64,000 nt of DNA, taken from the NCBI GenBank assembly GCA_965242775.1, contig CBDETI010000024.1:124001-188000 (forward strand), read 5' to 3'. Both the position numbers and the translations under genes were made by a program. The stretch's first letter is position 1, and the number at the start of each line of letters is the position of its first letter. Below are positions 16,746 to 25,603 of this stretch, one piece after another. Source of the DNA: JAWPMT01 sp965242775 (lineage in GTDB: Bacteria > Bacteroidota > Bacteroidia > Cytophagales > Cyclobacteriaceae). Under the pieces are notes generated by a model. That model saw only the letters and a program-made list of their open reading frames with translations. It did not search any database and was not told the DNA's origin.

Positions 16746-17853
16746 ATGCTGATATCAAAGCTCCATTTGTTGCAATTCAAGAACTACGAAGATCAGACTT
16801 TTCAGTTCCACCAACGGTTCAACTGTCTGGTCGGACTCAATGGCATGGGGAAGACCAATGTGCTGGACGCTATCCACTACCTGGCCTTCACAAAAAGTGC
16901 GCTAAACAATACCGACAGTCAAAATATCATGCACGACATGAACTACTTCTCAGTCCGCGGGGTATTTGATGCGCCGAACGTGGAAGAAGTCAGCTGCTAT
17001 TTTGAGCGTGGAGGAGGTAAAACATTCAAGGTCAATAAGCTGGCTCCTGAAAAGCTTGCAGAGCATATCGGCAAAATCCCCCTTGTAATCACCACGCCCT
17101 ACGACCAGGGGTTGATCCTGGAAGGGAGTGAAGGGCGGAGGAAATTCGTAGATGGCACCATCAGCCAATTCGACGGGTCGTTTCTCAAGTCCTTGCTCAA
17201 ATATCAAAAAAACGCTTCGGCAGCGAAACGCGGCCCTCAAAAACAGCCACACTACGAGGCGCCAGTCCCTGGAAGCCTTACTCGATATTTACGACGAGGA
17301 AATAATACAGCTTTCGCAGGACATTGCCACAGCCCGGGCAGAGTTGACCGCTGGATTCGAGCCTTTCTTCGTTGAGAGCTATCAAATGATCTCCGGAACC
17401 AACGAGCGAGCAACCTTTTCGCACCAGTCGCAGGTACTCGCTAATTCCTTCCCGGAAGACCTTCGAAAGTCGAGGGAAAAAGACCTAATCACACAGCGGA
17501 CCCATGTCGGTTGCCATAAGGATGACTTTATATTCAAGCTCAATGATCATCCCCTGCGAAAAGAGGGGTCTCAAGGTCAACAGAAGTCATTCCTTCTTGC
17601 TTTGAAGCTGGCACAGTACAATTTGCTGTTGCAGAAATCCGGACAAAAACCGATTTTACTTCTCGACGACCTTTTCGACAAACTTGATGACTTGCGAATT
17701 AGGCAGATATTGGAGGTACTTTCTGATGATACGCGCTTCGGCCAGGTTATAATCACTGATGCCCGTATCGAGCGCATCAAAAATCTCTTTGAGCAACAAA
17801 CTGCCACCAAATTCTTTGAAATTAGCCACGGCAAAAACATATCCCATGGGTGA
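16746..17853 (+). pseudogene. recF: DNA replication/repair protein RecF, frameshifted
   Basis: The first frame gives the RecF N terminus with Walker A GLNGMGKTN and GRRKFVDGTIS; the second frame gives the rest with the signature GSQGQQKSF and Walker B PILLLDDLFDKLD. The switch is at a run of seven A (17206-17212): reading six A joins the frames into a normal 368-residue RecF (YQKTLRQRNAAL). RecF loads RecA at single-strand gaps. The extra A could be a sequencing error, a real mutation, or a transcription-slippage site. The stop overlaps dciA, a usual arrangement, which favours an intact gene in life. Confidence 0.88.
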
Positions 17854-18136
17854 CGACTCGATCCACAGCTTTAAAGATGCCTTCGGCAAATTCCTAAAAA
17901 AAGAATCTCTTGAAAATCGCTACAATGAAAAGCAGCTCATTCATTCTTGGAATACAATTATGGGGGAGCCCATAGCCAAAAGAACCACCGGTATCTTTAT
18001 AAAGGAGCGAACACTTTTTGTAAAACTAAACTCAGCACCGTTGAAGCAGGAGCTGACCATAGCCAAAGAAAAAGTACTGGACCTATTAGAAAAGGAATTT
18101 CAAAAACGGATCGTTGATGACGTTCGTTTCCTCTAA
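17846..18136 (+). CDS. dciA: DUF721/DciA family protein
   Basis: The 96-residue protein from ATG 17846 (MGDDSIHSF) fits the DUF721/DciA family: a short N-terminal helix region, SWNTIMGEPIAKRTTGIFI, and the strand-helix LFVKLNSAPLKQELTIAKE. DciA is the helicase-loading partner of DnaB in many bacteria without DnaC; extension to this protein is by family. It overlaps recF by 8 bases, so a transcript recF-dciA is expected. Longer frames upstream lie in recF. Its stop shares bases with the convergent DUF6048 stop. Confidence 0.82.
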   Translation: MGDDSIHSFKDAFGKFLKKESLENRYNEKQLIHSWNTIMGEPIAKRTTGIFIKERTLFVKLNSAPLKQELTIAKEKVLDLLEKEFQKRIVDDVRFL

Positions 18137-18876
18137 TTAATCGTTTCCGGATTCTCTTGTGGGTTCTTTGGAGGCAATACCTTCGGGATTTTTCTCTTCT
18201 TTACGGGCACGGGTTTGTCCCAAAACGGAATCCGCCAGAAAAACCCATAGTGAAAACCCACGCCAAGCCCGCGTTTTTCCCGGCCGTCGTTGAAGGTTCG
18301 ACCAAAACCAGGTACTTCTGCAGGGAGTAATTGCGAATGTCCGTTCAGTCGATTAGCAAATCTCAATCTAAAACTGTACCCTATGAAGAGATTTTGCATC
18401 ACTTGCACCTTCATCCCCAGACCGGCTTCAAGCCACGAACTACGCAAGTTTTTTTCATTGACGCTGATGGCCCGCTCTCCGAATGAGTCGTTGATGGTGG
18501 TCGCTAAGGATTGCTGAAAATTAGCACCCGCGTACCTCACACTGAATAGTATTGCGCTCCGTAACTTGTCGTAAGGGATCAGATTGGCATCTATGCCTAC
18601 CCGGTAGTAAATGCCTTGAGCATCATAACCTGGGGTGGGTTTCTCATTACTCGCAAAACCAACCTCGGCTACCAAAAAAAGCGAGTGAAAGTCTATCTCC
18701 GCAGAAACCTCCTGTGTGAAATCACGAGGCGAGGTAATGGAACTCACCGTTCGGGATACGTCATAGCCAATCCTCAGATAAGAGGGTTTCCATTTGCTAA
18801 AGTTTTGCAGGGAATCGGTCTGGCTAAAAGCGATCAGGCTGGTAAGCAAAAACGTAAGGCAAAATAGTAGTCGCAC
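18133..18876 (-). CDS. DUF6048 family outer-membrane-like protein
   Basis: From a GTG at 18876 the protein has a clear signal peptide (MRLLFCLTFLLTSLIAFSQ) and then strands with aromatic residues that suggest an outer-membrane barrel, ending with a proline- and lysine-rich tail (KKRKIPKVLPPKNP). Pairing with a small lipoprotein gene of DUF6452 type is what I recall of the DUF6048/DUF6452 pair in Bacteroidetes. The GTG lies one base after the upstream stop (TGAGGTG); an earlier GTG at 18924 would spoil the signal peptide. Function is unknown. Confidence 0.68.
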   Translation of the reverse strand: MRLLFCLTFLLTSLIAFSQTDSLQNFSKWKPSYLRIGYDVSRTVSSITSPRDFTQEVSAEIDFHSLFLVAEVGFASNEKPTPGYDAQGIYYRVGIDANLIPYDKLRSAILFSVRYAGANFQQSLATTINDSFGERAISVNEKNLRSSWLEAGLGMKVQVMQNLFIGYSFRLRFANRLNGHSQLLPAEVPGFGRTFNDGREKRGLGVGFHYGFFWRIPFWDKPVPVKKRKIPKVLPPKNPQENPETIN

Positions 18877-18877
18877 C

Positions 18878-19309
18878 TCAGAAAAAAACTTCAATATTTT
18901 CAAAAACTCGCCGGTCCAGGTCACTACTTGCTACTCCCACCGAATCAAACGAATGCTGCGGAACATCCAGATTGAAATAATAAGTGGATACCGGGCAATC
19001 TTCACCATAGAGGTTGATCCTGCTATCGTAAGAAACTGTCAGCTGATAGTCCACGGAATCAGTATAGAAAAAATAGGTCAACTCTGCTAGCTGCTCGTAG
19101 AGGGGCAACTGGACCAGGGTGAAAGTGCTATCGGAATCGAAAAAAATATCGGACACTACGTTGTTTTTTACTGAATCGAAAGTCACTGCACCGCCCGAAT
19201 CAAGGTTAAATAGAATATAAAAACTATTGCTATTCGGATCCAGCTGACAATCCTCAATTGGCTCGCAACCCCACAAAACGAAAAGTAAAATCAGCGACCT
19301 GGCCTTCAT
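18878..19309 (-). CDS. DUF6452 family lipoprotein
   Basis: From ATG 19309 the 143-residue protein has a short lipoprotein signal (LLFVLWGC) and a beta-rich body with LPLYEQLAELTYFFYTDS and a closing CPVSTYYFNLDV segment. I associate this pattern with DUF6452, usually found beside DUF6048. It is likely an outer-membrane lipoprotein working with the downstream barrel protein. The frame is open to a start at 19330, but the internal ATG gives the proper signal sequence. Confidence 0.65.
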   Translation of the reverse strand: MKARSLILLFVLWGCEPIEDCQLDPNSNSFYILFNLDSGGAVTFDSVKNNVVSDIFFDSDSTFTLVQLPLYEQLAELTYFFYTDSVDYQLTVSYDSRINLYGEDCPVSTYYFNLDVPQHSFDSVGVASSDLDRRVFENIEVFF

Positions 19310-19376
19310 GGAGCGCAAAGGTAACGGCATTCCTTACTTTCTATGATTTAGTTTTGAGGTCACTAAATCCGGATGA

Positions 19377-20684
19377 TTGAAAACAAAAGGCAGAAAAAAG
19401 GATAAAGTCAATATCGTGACGATGGGTTGTTCGAAAAACATTGTTGACTCAGAAGTCATGTTGACACAGTTGAAAGGTAACAAGATTGATGCCAGTCACG
19501 AGTCAAAAGATGATGACGCCAACATAGTGATCATCAACACATGTGGTTTCATCGACAATGCAAAGCAAGAATCCATAGACACGATCATTCGGTACTCCGA
19601 CGCCAAAGAGGAGGGTTTGATCGATAAAGTCTACGTCACAGGCTGTCTTTCTCAGCGATATAGGGACGAATTGCAACAGGAGATCCCGGAGGTGGATGCC
19701 TGGTTTGGGACGATGGAGCTCCCCATGCTTCTCAAAAAATTCAATGCCAATTACAAGCACGAATTGGTGGGAGAGCGTATAACAACGACCGCCAATCACT
19801 ATGCCTATTTGAAAATATCTGAAGGGTGCGACAGGCCCTGCTCTTTTTGTGCCATTCCTCTTATGAGAGGTGGCCACGTATCAAAACCTATTGAGCAGCT
19901 GGTGACCGAGACACAAAACCTGGTTAAAAATGGCACCAGGGAAGTTTTGCTCATCGCACAGGACAGTACCTACTACGGGCTGGATATTTACAAAGAGAGA
20001 CGGCTCGCAGAATTGATGAGTCGATTGGCAGATGTAGAGGGCCTCGAATGGTTGCGACTACATTATGCCTTCCCAACCGGTTTTCCTGAAGATGTTTTGA
20101 AGGTCATGGCAGAACGGGAGAATATCTGCAACTACCTCGATATCCCGTTGCAGCATGCCTCTAGCAACATGCTCAAATTGATGCGGCGAGGTACCACAAG
20201 GGAAAAGACCGAGGCATTATTGGATAAGATGAGGTCCCTGGTTCCGGAAATCGCAATCCGGACCACTCTTATCGCGGGGCACCCCGGAGAGACCCAAGCA
20301 GATTTTGAAGAAATGCTAGATTTTGTGGAGAAAAATGAGTTTGAGCGGTTAGGGATTTTCACTTACTCCCATGAGGAAAATACACATTCATATAGCCTGG
20401 AAGACAATGTGCCGGAAGAAATCAAACAAGATCGCGCCAATGCCGTAATGGAACTACAAGAATCCATTTCGGAGCGCCTGAATCAAAAGAAAGTCGGAAA
20501 GACATTGAAAGTATTGATAGATCGCAAAGAGGGGGCCAATTACATCGGCCGAACGGAATATGACTCTCCAGAGGTAGATAATGAAGTACTTCTTTCAGCA
20601 AAAAACTATTTAAGGATTGGTGATTTCGTCCAAGCCAAAATCACCAGCGCCTCAGCATTTGACCTAGAAGCCGAACCCGTATGA
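19377..20684 (+). CDS. rimO: Ribosomal protein S12 methylthiotransferase RimO
   Basis: The 435-residue protein has the three domains of RimO: an N-terminal UPF0004 domain with cysteines in TMGCSKNIVD, NTCGFID and TGCLSQR; a radical-SAM domain with CDRPCSFC for one [4Fe-4S] cluster; and a C-terminal TRAM domain (about 370-435). It methylthiolates an aspartate of ribosomal protein S12. The start is a TTG at 19377, because no ATG or GTG in frame precedes the first cysteine motif except codons inside it. The promoter is not obvious. Confidence 0.92.
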   Translation: MKTKGRKKDKVNIVTMGCSKNIVDSEVMLTQLKGNKIDASHESKDDDANIVIINTCGFIDNAKQESIDTIIRYSDAKEEGLIDKVYVTGCLSQRYRDELQQEIPEVDAWFGTMELPMLLKKFNANYKHELVGERITTTANHYAYLKISEGCDRPCSFCAIPLMRGGHVSKPIEQLVTETQNLVKNGTREVLLIAQDSTYYGLDIYKERRLAELMSRLADVEGLEWLRLHYAFPTGFPEDVLKVMAERENICNYLDIPLQHASSNMLKLMRRGTTREKTEALLDKMRSLVPEIAIRTTLIAGHPGETQADFEEMLDFVEKNEFERLGIFTYSHEENTHSYSLEDNVPEEIKQDRANAVMELQESISERLNQKKVGKTLKVLIDRKEGANYIGRTEYDSPEVDNEVLLSAKNYLRIGDFVQAKITSASAFDLEAEPV

Positions 20685-20824
20685 CCAAAGCAATATATTG
20701 TTGCGGGTAAAAGCAATAACCCTTACCCAATACATGAAATGAGCATTTTTGTGGCCGACCACAACCAACAGATGAATGTTACCCATGCGAATTCCATGTG
20801 GCCATTGGAAATAAAACCATACAC

Positions 20825-22384
20825 ATGAAAACAGAAAAGCTGCCCTTTGAAGCCACCCGTTCATTTGCCCGCATATTTCTTGACTATGTCGATGGTAAGG
20901 ACCATTTAAAGGAATTTTATAACGAGTCCCCCACGGTCGAGGGATTCAAGCAAGCCCTGGAAAAAAGAACCTTTCCTGCTTCTACCCGATCGACTCTGGT
21001 GAACGCCCTTAAAAGGCAATATGGTGATCTAGCCATCTCAACGGCCGTGCAATCCAACCTGGATCTACTCAGTAAGGAAAATACCTTCACCATCACCACC
21101 GGTCATCAGTTAAATATTTTCACGGGACCACTCTATTTCATCTACAAGATCGCCACGGTGGTCAATGCGGCGAAAAAACTGAAGGAGACCTACCCTGATT
21201 ACAATTTCGTCCCCGTTTACTGGATGGCTACGGAAGATCATGATTTTGAGGAAATAAGCTATTTCCATCTTGGAGAGAAAAAATACACCTGGAATACGGA
21301 TCAATCTGGTGCCGTTGGCAGGTTCAACACCGCATCCATCAAGGGGCTGTTGGATGAGATCCCGGAAAAGCTGCCGTTTTTCGAAGCGGCCTACGAAACT
21401 CACGACAAGCTAGCAGATGCCTGCCGGTGTTACGTGTCAGAGATCTTCGCGGCCCAGGGAGTTGTGGTGGTGGATGGCGACGATCATGAATTAAAATCAG
21501 TATTCCAACCAGTTATTGAAAGTGAAGTCCTGACACCCCAGGCAAAGGACCTGGTCGCTGCTACTAATGAAAAACTGGTTGGCCTTGGCTACTCCTCGCA
21601 AGCCTTCACCCGCGATATCAACTTTTTTCACCTGGGAGCGGATTATCGCACCCGAATTGTGAAAAATGATGACGGCTCCTTCGGGTTGATTGATTCCGAA
21701 AGGATATTCACGCAAGGAGAAATGGAAGCGGAGATCCGTGACTCCCCGGAAAATTTCAGCCCCAATGTTATTCTCAGGCCCCTTTATCAGGAAATAATTT
21801 TACCGAACTTGGGTTATGTCGGCGGTCCAGCAGAAATGGCCTATTGGCTACAGCTCAAGAGCGTATTCGAACACTACAACGTGGACTTCCCGATTTTGCT
21901 CCCAAGGTGTTTCGGGTTATATGTGCCGAGAAATACCGCACGGAAGATTGAAAAGAACCAACTCAGTAATGAGGCGCTATTCGAACCACTGAAAACGCTT
22001 AGACAAAGGGCGTTGGACAAATTCGGGGAAGACTACTCAACTACCACGGCAAAATCGGCCTTTCACCAACTTTGGGAACGTGTAAAGGAAAAGGCAGTAA
22101 GCATCGATCCCACTTTGGCTGAAAGCACTGAAGCGGAGAAAATTCGAATAGAAAAACGCATAGATCACCTGGAGGGTAAGATGCGCAAGGCGGTTGAAAG
22201 AAAAAACGAGGATGCACTAAATCAAGTAGATGCCATAAAGTCGGTCTTGTCACCAAACGGCAGCCTCCAGGAACGCTACCACAACTTTCTGACCTATTAT
22301 TTTGAAAACCGGAATTTCGTGGAGGAGGTACTGGCCAATTTTGACCCCTTTGATCTCCGGTTCCATATCCTTTGGGAAGAATGA
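20825..22384 (+). CDS. bshC: Bacillithiol biosynthesis cysteine-adding enzyme BshC
   Basis: The 519-residue protein from ATG 20825 (MKTEKLPFEATRSF) matches BshC: TTGHQLNIFTGPLYFIYKI near the N terminus, PVYWMATEDHDFEEI, and ILRPLYQEIILPNLGYVGGP, followed by a C-terminal coiled coil. BshC adds cysteine to glucosamine-malate to make the thiol bacillithiol. The next gene starts within its stop codon (ATGA). A bacillithiol disulfide reductase gene lies 1.3 kb downstream, supporting the use of this thiol by the cell. Confidence 0.92.
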   Translation: MKTEKLPFEATRSFARIFLDYVDGKDHLKEFYNESPTVEGFKQALEKRTFPASTRSTLVNALKRQYGDLAISTAVQSNLDLLSKENTFTITTGHQLNIFTGPLYFIYKIATVVNAAKKLKETYPDYNFVPVYWMATEDHDFEEISYFHLGEKKYTWNTDQSGAVGRFNTASIKGLLDEIPEKLPFFEAAYETHDKLADACRCYVSEIFAAQGVVVVDGDDHELKSVFQPVIESEVLTPQAKDLVAATNEKLVGLGYSSQAFTRDINFFHLGADYRTRIVKNDDGSFGLIDSERIFTQGEMEAEIRDSPENFSPNVILRPLYQEIILPNLGYVGGPAEMAYWLQLKSVFEHYNVDFPILLPRCFGLYVPRNTARKIEKNQLSNEALFEPLKTLRQRALDKFGEDYSTTTAKSAFHQLWERVKEKAVSIDPTLAESTEAEKIRIEKRIDHLEGKMRKAVERKNEDALNQVDAIKSVLSPNGSLQERYHNFLTYYFENRNFVEEVLANFDPFDLRFHILWEE

Positions 22385-22965
22385 ATCCCAAAACCCTGGT
22401 CCGTAAGTTGGTATTGACCAATCGCAAATTGTTGACCGAGGACTATGTCGATCAGGCGAGTGAGCGAATAGCAGACAGGCTTTTGCATTGGCTGCAGAAC
22501 CAAAGCCAGATCAGGACGATCCATACCTTCCTGCCAATCAGGGCCAATCGAGAGGTTAACACCTGGATTTTATTAAGGTCGTTACAATCCAATGGTTACC
22601 GCACGGTGACCTCCTGCACAGATTTTGTAGCACAAACCATGGAACACTTCCTGGTGGATCAAGACACCCAATATGAAGAAGATAGCTACGGGATCCCGAG
22701 CCCACAGGGAGCACAAAAAATTGATCTCCGGGATTTGGATTTGATTCTGGTTCCCGCGCTGGTGCTAGACAAGCTGGGGGGTCGTATTGGCTATGGCAAA
22801 GGCTATTATGATAAGTTTTTAAACCAAACAAAGCCTCAAGTACGAAAAGTGGGGCTAAACCTAACTTCCACCTTGGATCATTGCGGTTATCTGGAATCCC
22901 ACGACAAAAAGGTGGATTGGATCATCACACCTGATCAGGTTATCAATTGCTCCGAAAGCAAATAA
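22381..22965 (+). CDS. 5-formyltetrahydrofolate cyclo-ligase
   Basis: The 194-residue protein starts at the ATGA overlap with bshC. It has the family signatures LVPALVLDKLGGRIGYGKGY, the phosphate/ATP-binding G-rich motif followed by YDKFL, and the upstream FLPIRANREVNT segment. It converts 5-formyl-THF to 5,10-methenyl-THF with ATP. Two possible earlier Met codons lie in bshC and are not preferred. It ends 2 bases from the convergent DUF4440-like stop. Confidence 0.9.
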   Translation: MNPKTLVRKLVLTNRKLLTEDYVDQASERIADRLLHWLQNQSQIRTIHTFLPIRANREVNTWILLRSLQSNGYRTVTSCTDFVAQTMEHFLVDQDTQYEEDSYGIPSPQGAQKIDLRDLDLILVPALVLDKLGGRIGYGKGYYDKFLNQTKPQVRKVGLNLTSTLDHCGYLESHDKKVDWIITPDQVINCSESK

Positions 22966-22967
22966 CA

Positions 22968-23414
22968 TCAATTTACCCGGCTCCAGGCGTCGACATGTAT
23001 TTTCCAGCGACCCTCCTCCTTTTTCCAGATCACCACGTGCTTGCCTCTCCACGAAGTATGCTGGCCATCTGATCCCAGGGTTTCACCTTCGTAATAGCCA
23101 ATTTCGTAAGCCTCCTCTCCGAAGACATTGATTTCTTCAGGAGAAATAACGTGCTTGACAATATTGGTCTGCTCGAGGATACGCCAAAACTCTTCAATTG
23201 CTACTCGTCCTCTGACCATATCCTGGTTGGGAGGCAGTAGCCGCGCATCTCTGGAATAATAACTCGCTACCAGCTTGTGATCCCCCTGGATAAGACTTTC
23301 GGAAAACTTAGGGCTTATAGATCTTATAGTGGCTTCCGCTGAACGCTGGGCAATGGATACTGTGGTGATCAGAAATGCCACCAAGGTCAGGAATGATTTA
23401 GTTGGAATGTTCAT
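22968..23414 (-). CDS. Exported SnoaL/DUF4440-like (NTF2 fold) protein
   Basis: The 148-residue protein has a signal peptide (MNIPTKSFLTLVAFLITTVS, cut near IAQ) and an NTF2-like cone fold as in DUF4440: SYYSRDARLLPPNQDMVRG, the FWRILEQT helix and closing KEEGRWKIHVDAWS strands. Members are often stress-linked or of unknown ligand. It is transcribed against the bacillithiol genes on either side and shows no operon partner. Confidence 0.78.
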   Translation of the reverse strand: MNIPTKSFLTLVAFLITTVSIAQRSAEATIRSISPKFSESLIQGDHKLVASYYSRDARLLPPNQDMVRGRVAIEEFWRILEQTNIVKHVISPEEINVFGEEAYEIGYYEGETLGSDGQHTSWRGKHVVIWKKEEGRWKIHVDAWSRVN

Positions 23415-23662
23415 GGTTGAGTGATGAGGTTTTGGATGAATTTTTTAAAAGAAAATATCGATGCGATTCGCGCGTGCAAACTAGGAATATTGGCATCCAC
23501 GAACTCACTTCCAGGAGAGCAAGTCCATAAAAAGCAAGCTTTACAGTTCCGACAGCAACTTAAAGGGGCTAAACAGTAGACTTGGCAATTTCCAACTCAG
23601 TGAACTCAAAATCTCTTAAAACGCTTATTGTCCAAGCAACTTGCAAATGGTACCTTCGGCTT

Positions 23663-24646
23663 ATGAGTAGTGAAATCGTGGATGTCCTGATAATCGGTGC
23701 GGGCCCCATTGGTCTGGCCGCCGGAATTGAGGCGGAAAAAGCCAATTTGTCTTATGTAATCATAGACAAGGGCTGTTTGGTCAATTCCATCTACAATTAC
23801 CCGCAGAACATGACGTTCTTCTCAACCAGTGATCGGCTTGAAATCGGTGAGGTGCCTTTTATTTCTCACAACCCTAAGCCAACTCGCCCCGAGGCGCTTG
23901 AATACTACCGACGGGTCGCAAGTGCCTGGAAACTTCGGGTGAACCTGTATGAAAAGGTGGAGAGGGTGGAAAAGGAGGAGATTTTCTTTATTGGCACTTC
24001 GAAAAGTACGTATCGCGCACGTAACATCATACTTGCCACAGGATTTTACGACTTACCGTACATGCTGAATATTCCCGGAGAGGATTTGCCCAAGGTAAAG
24101 CATTATTATGATGAACCGCATCCTTATTACGCCATGAAAATTGCCGTTGTTGGCGCTGCCAATTCTGCAGTTGACGTAGCACTGGAGACATTCAGAAAGG
24201 GAGCAAAAGAAGTCACCATGATCATACGGGAAGACGAAATCCAACCGAGTGTCAAATACTGGGTAAGGCCGGATGTCATCAATAGAATCAAAGAGGGAAC
24301 AATCCAGGCACACTTCCAGAGCCAGTTGACAGAGATTCGTGAACATGAAATAGACGTCAAAACACCGGACGGGATCATTACATTGGAAAACGATTTTGTT
24401 TTAGCCATGACTGGCTATCAACCGGATTTTAATTTCCTGGAGTCACTGGGCATCGTCATTGGTGATGACCCGCTCAGGACACCAACTTATAACTCTGAAA
24501 CAATGGAGACCAACGTTGAGGGCATATTTCTAGCAGGTGTTATCTGCGGTGGATTGAAGACCAACAAATGGTTTATCGAAAATTCTCGAGAACACGCCCT
24601 CTTGATCATCCGGCACATCAAATCAATGTCTTCGGCTGTGGCCTGA
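23663..24646 (+). CDS. ypdA: YpdA-family bacillithiol disulfide reductase (Bdr)
   Basis: The 327-residue flavoprotein from ATG 23663 (MSSEIVDVL) has the FAD motif IIGAGPIGLAAG, the NADPH motif VVGAANSAVDVA and the C-terminal second FAD segment with GIFLAGVICGG. It lacks the CxxC of thioredoxin reductase, as expected for YpdA, which reduces bacillithiol disulfide with NADPH. The link with bshC 1.3 kb upstream supports this. The frame is open upstream to a start at 23582, but the added residues do not belong to the family. Confidence 0.9.
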   Translation: MSSEIVDVLIIGAGPIGLAAGIEAEKANLSYVIIDKGCLVNSIYNYPQNMTFFSTSDRLEIGEVPFISHNPKPTRPEALEYYRRVASAWKLRVNLYEKVERVEKEEIFFIGTSKSTYRARNIILATGFYDLPYMLNIPGEDLPKVKHYYDEPHPYYAMKIAVVGAANSAVDVALETFRKGAKEVTMIIREDEIQPSVKYWVRPDVINRIKEGTIQAHFQSQLTEIREHEIDVKTPDGIITLENDFVLAMTGYQPDFNFLESLGIVIGDDPLRTPTYNSETMETNVEGIFLAGVICGGLKTNKWFIENSREHALLIIRHIKSMSSAVA

Positions 24647-24761
24647 TGATTCATAGCGCAATGAGTTTACCAGACTTGCCTTGATAGACTTGCCACTTAC
24701 AGTTAAATCCAAATGCCTGAATGATACTGTATATGCGATCATAGTTGTTATGGTACTTGCG

Positions 24762-25583
24762 CTACCAAAAATTGTCGTAAGCGATGGGTGGCCTTTGACT
24801 TATGGTAAAGGCATTGGTTTCATCTAGGATTTTCTTCCACAATGCCTTGGATACCTGGATGTTGAGGGATTGAATGAAACTATTGGTGACCTGCTGAGGG
24901 GTTACATTGCCTGAACCCAAATCATTTTGAATGGCTCCCCAGGCGCCCAATACTTTCTCTATAGCAATATCAAACAGCGCAAATGACTGTGCTTGGACCT
25001 GGGGAATGTTGAGCAATGGAATCAAAAAATTGTTTGTTTGAAGGAAGTTCTCAAAGGCCTGGTTGGCTTTCAGGAATTGTTGAAGTTCTTTAAATATGGT
25101 TTTGGCCTCTGTGTGGAGTTGCTTGGCATTTGTGGCGAGTTTATTCACTTCGGCCGCCAGGGAGGACGTGGAATAGTTGTCAGGATTCCAGTTCTGAAAA
25201 GCATCCAGGGCGTTGGTGGCATAAGTTGCGACATTCTCCGCATGGTTGATGATGGCGTCAAAGGTGGTATTTTGCCACGCCTGACATAGGGGAAGAATGT
25301 CCTGATTGCCGGTATCTATAACCCAGTTGATCTGACCCCCATTCTTGCTAGTGCTGACTTCAAACGTCAGGGTGTTTGGTTTTTGATAATCCTGACCAGA
25401 AAGGTTGTATAGGTCTGCTTTGGTTGTGGCATTTGGCCAGGGAATTTCAAACCTACCCGCTGAGCCATCTGTAGCATCCATTTTGTCTAGCTTCAGGATA
25501 AACTGGACTCTATTGTTAATTTCCTCCCAGGTATCCTCTGGGATCGTGAACAGCTGGGCGATATTAGCGTTTGCAATGGCCAT
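24762..25583 (-). CDS. Candidate second component of an alpha-helical pore-forming toxin
   Basis: The 273-residue protein has no signal peptide and no long hydrophobic segment. Residues 1-100 look mixed alpha/beta; 105-273 are long amphipathic helices. The C-terminal pattern (VLGAWGAIQNDLG, then SFIQSLNIQ and LWKKILDETNAF) parallels the end of the upstream protein (GSWSTIGSQLTNI, then FIDQLNYDQ and DWTKLSDAATKF). That tail layout is typical of the ClyA/HBL/Mak/Xax toxin superfamily as I recall it. It is 20 bases downstream of the other gene, so they form an operon. No immunity-like gene is visible. Assignment is inference. Confidence 0.5.
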   Translation of the reverse strand: MAIANANIAQLFTIPEDTWEEINNRVQFILKLDKMDATDGSAGRFEIPWPNATTKADLYNLSGQDYQKPNTLTFEVSTSKNGGQINWVIDTGNQDILPLCQAWQNTTFDAIINHAENVATYATNALDAFQNWNPDNYSTSSLAAEVNKLATNAKQLHTEAKTIFKELQQFLKANQAFENFLQTNNFLIPLLNIPQVQAQSFALFDIAIEKVLGAWGAIQNDLGSGNVTPQQVTNSFIQSLNIQVSKALWKKILDETNAFTISQRPPIAYDNFW

Positions 25584-25603
25584 TTTTAAGTCATTTGATC
25601 CTT

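Noticed and set aside
17205..17213. Programmed -1 ribosomal frameshift in recF at C-AAA-AAA-AC
   Set aside because: The downstream frame requires skipping one base (+1), so a -1 slip would not restore RecF.
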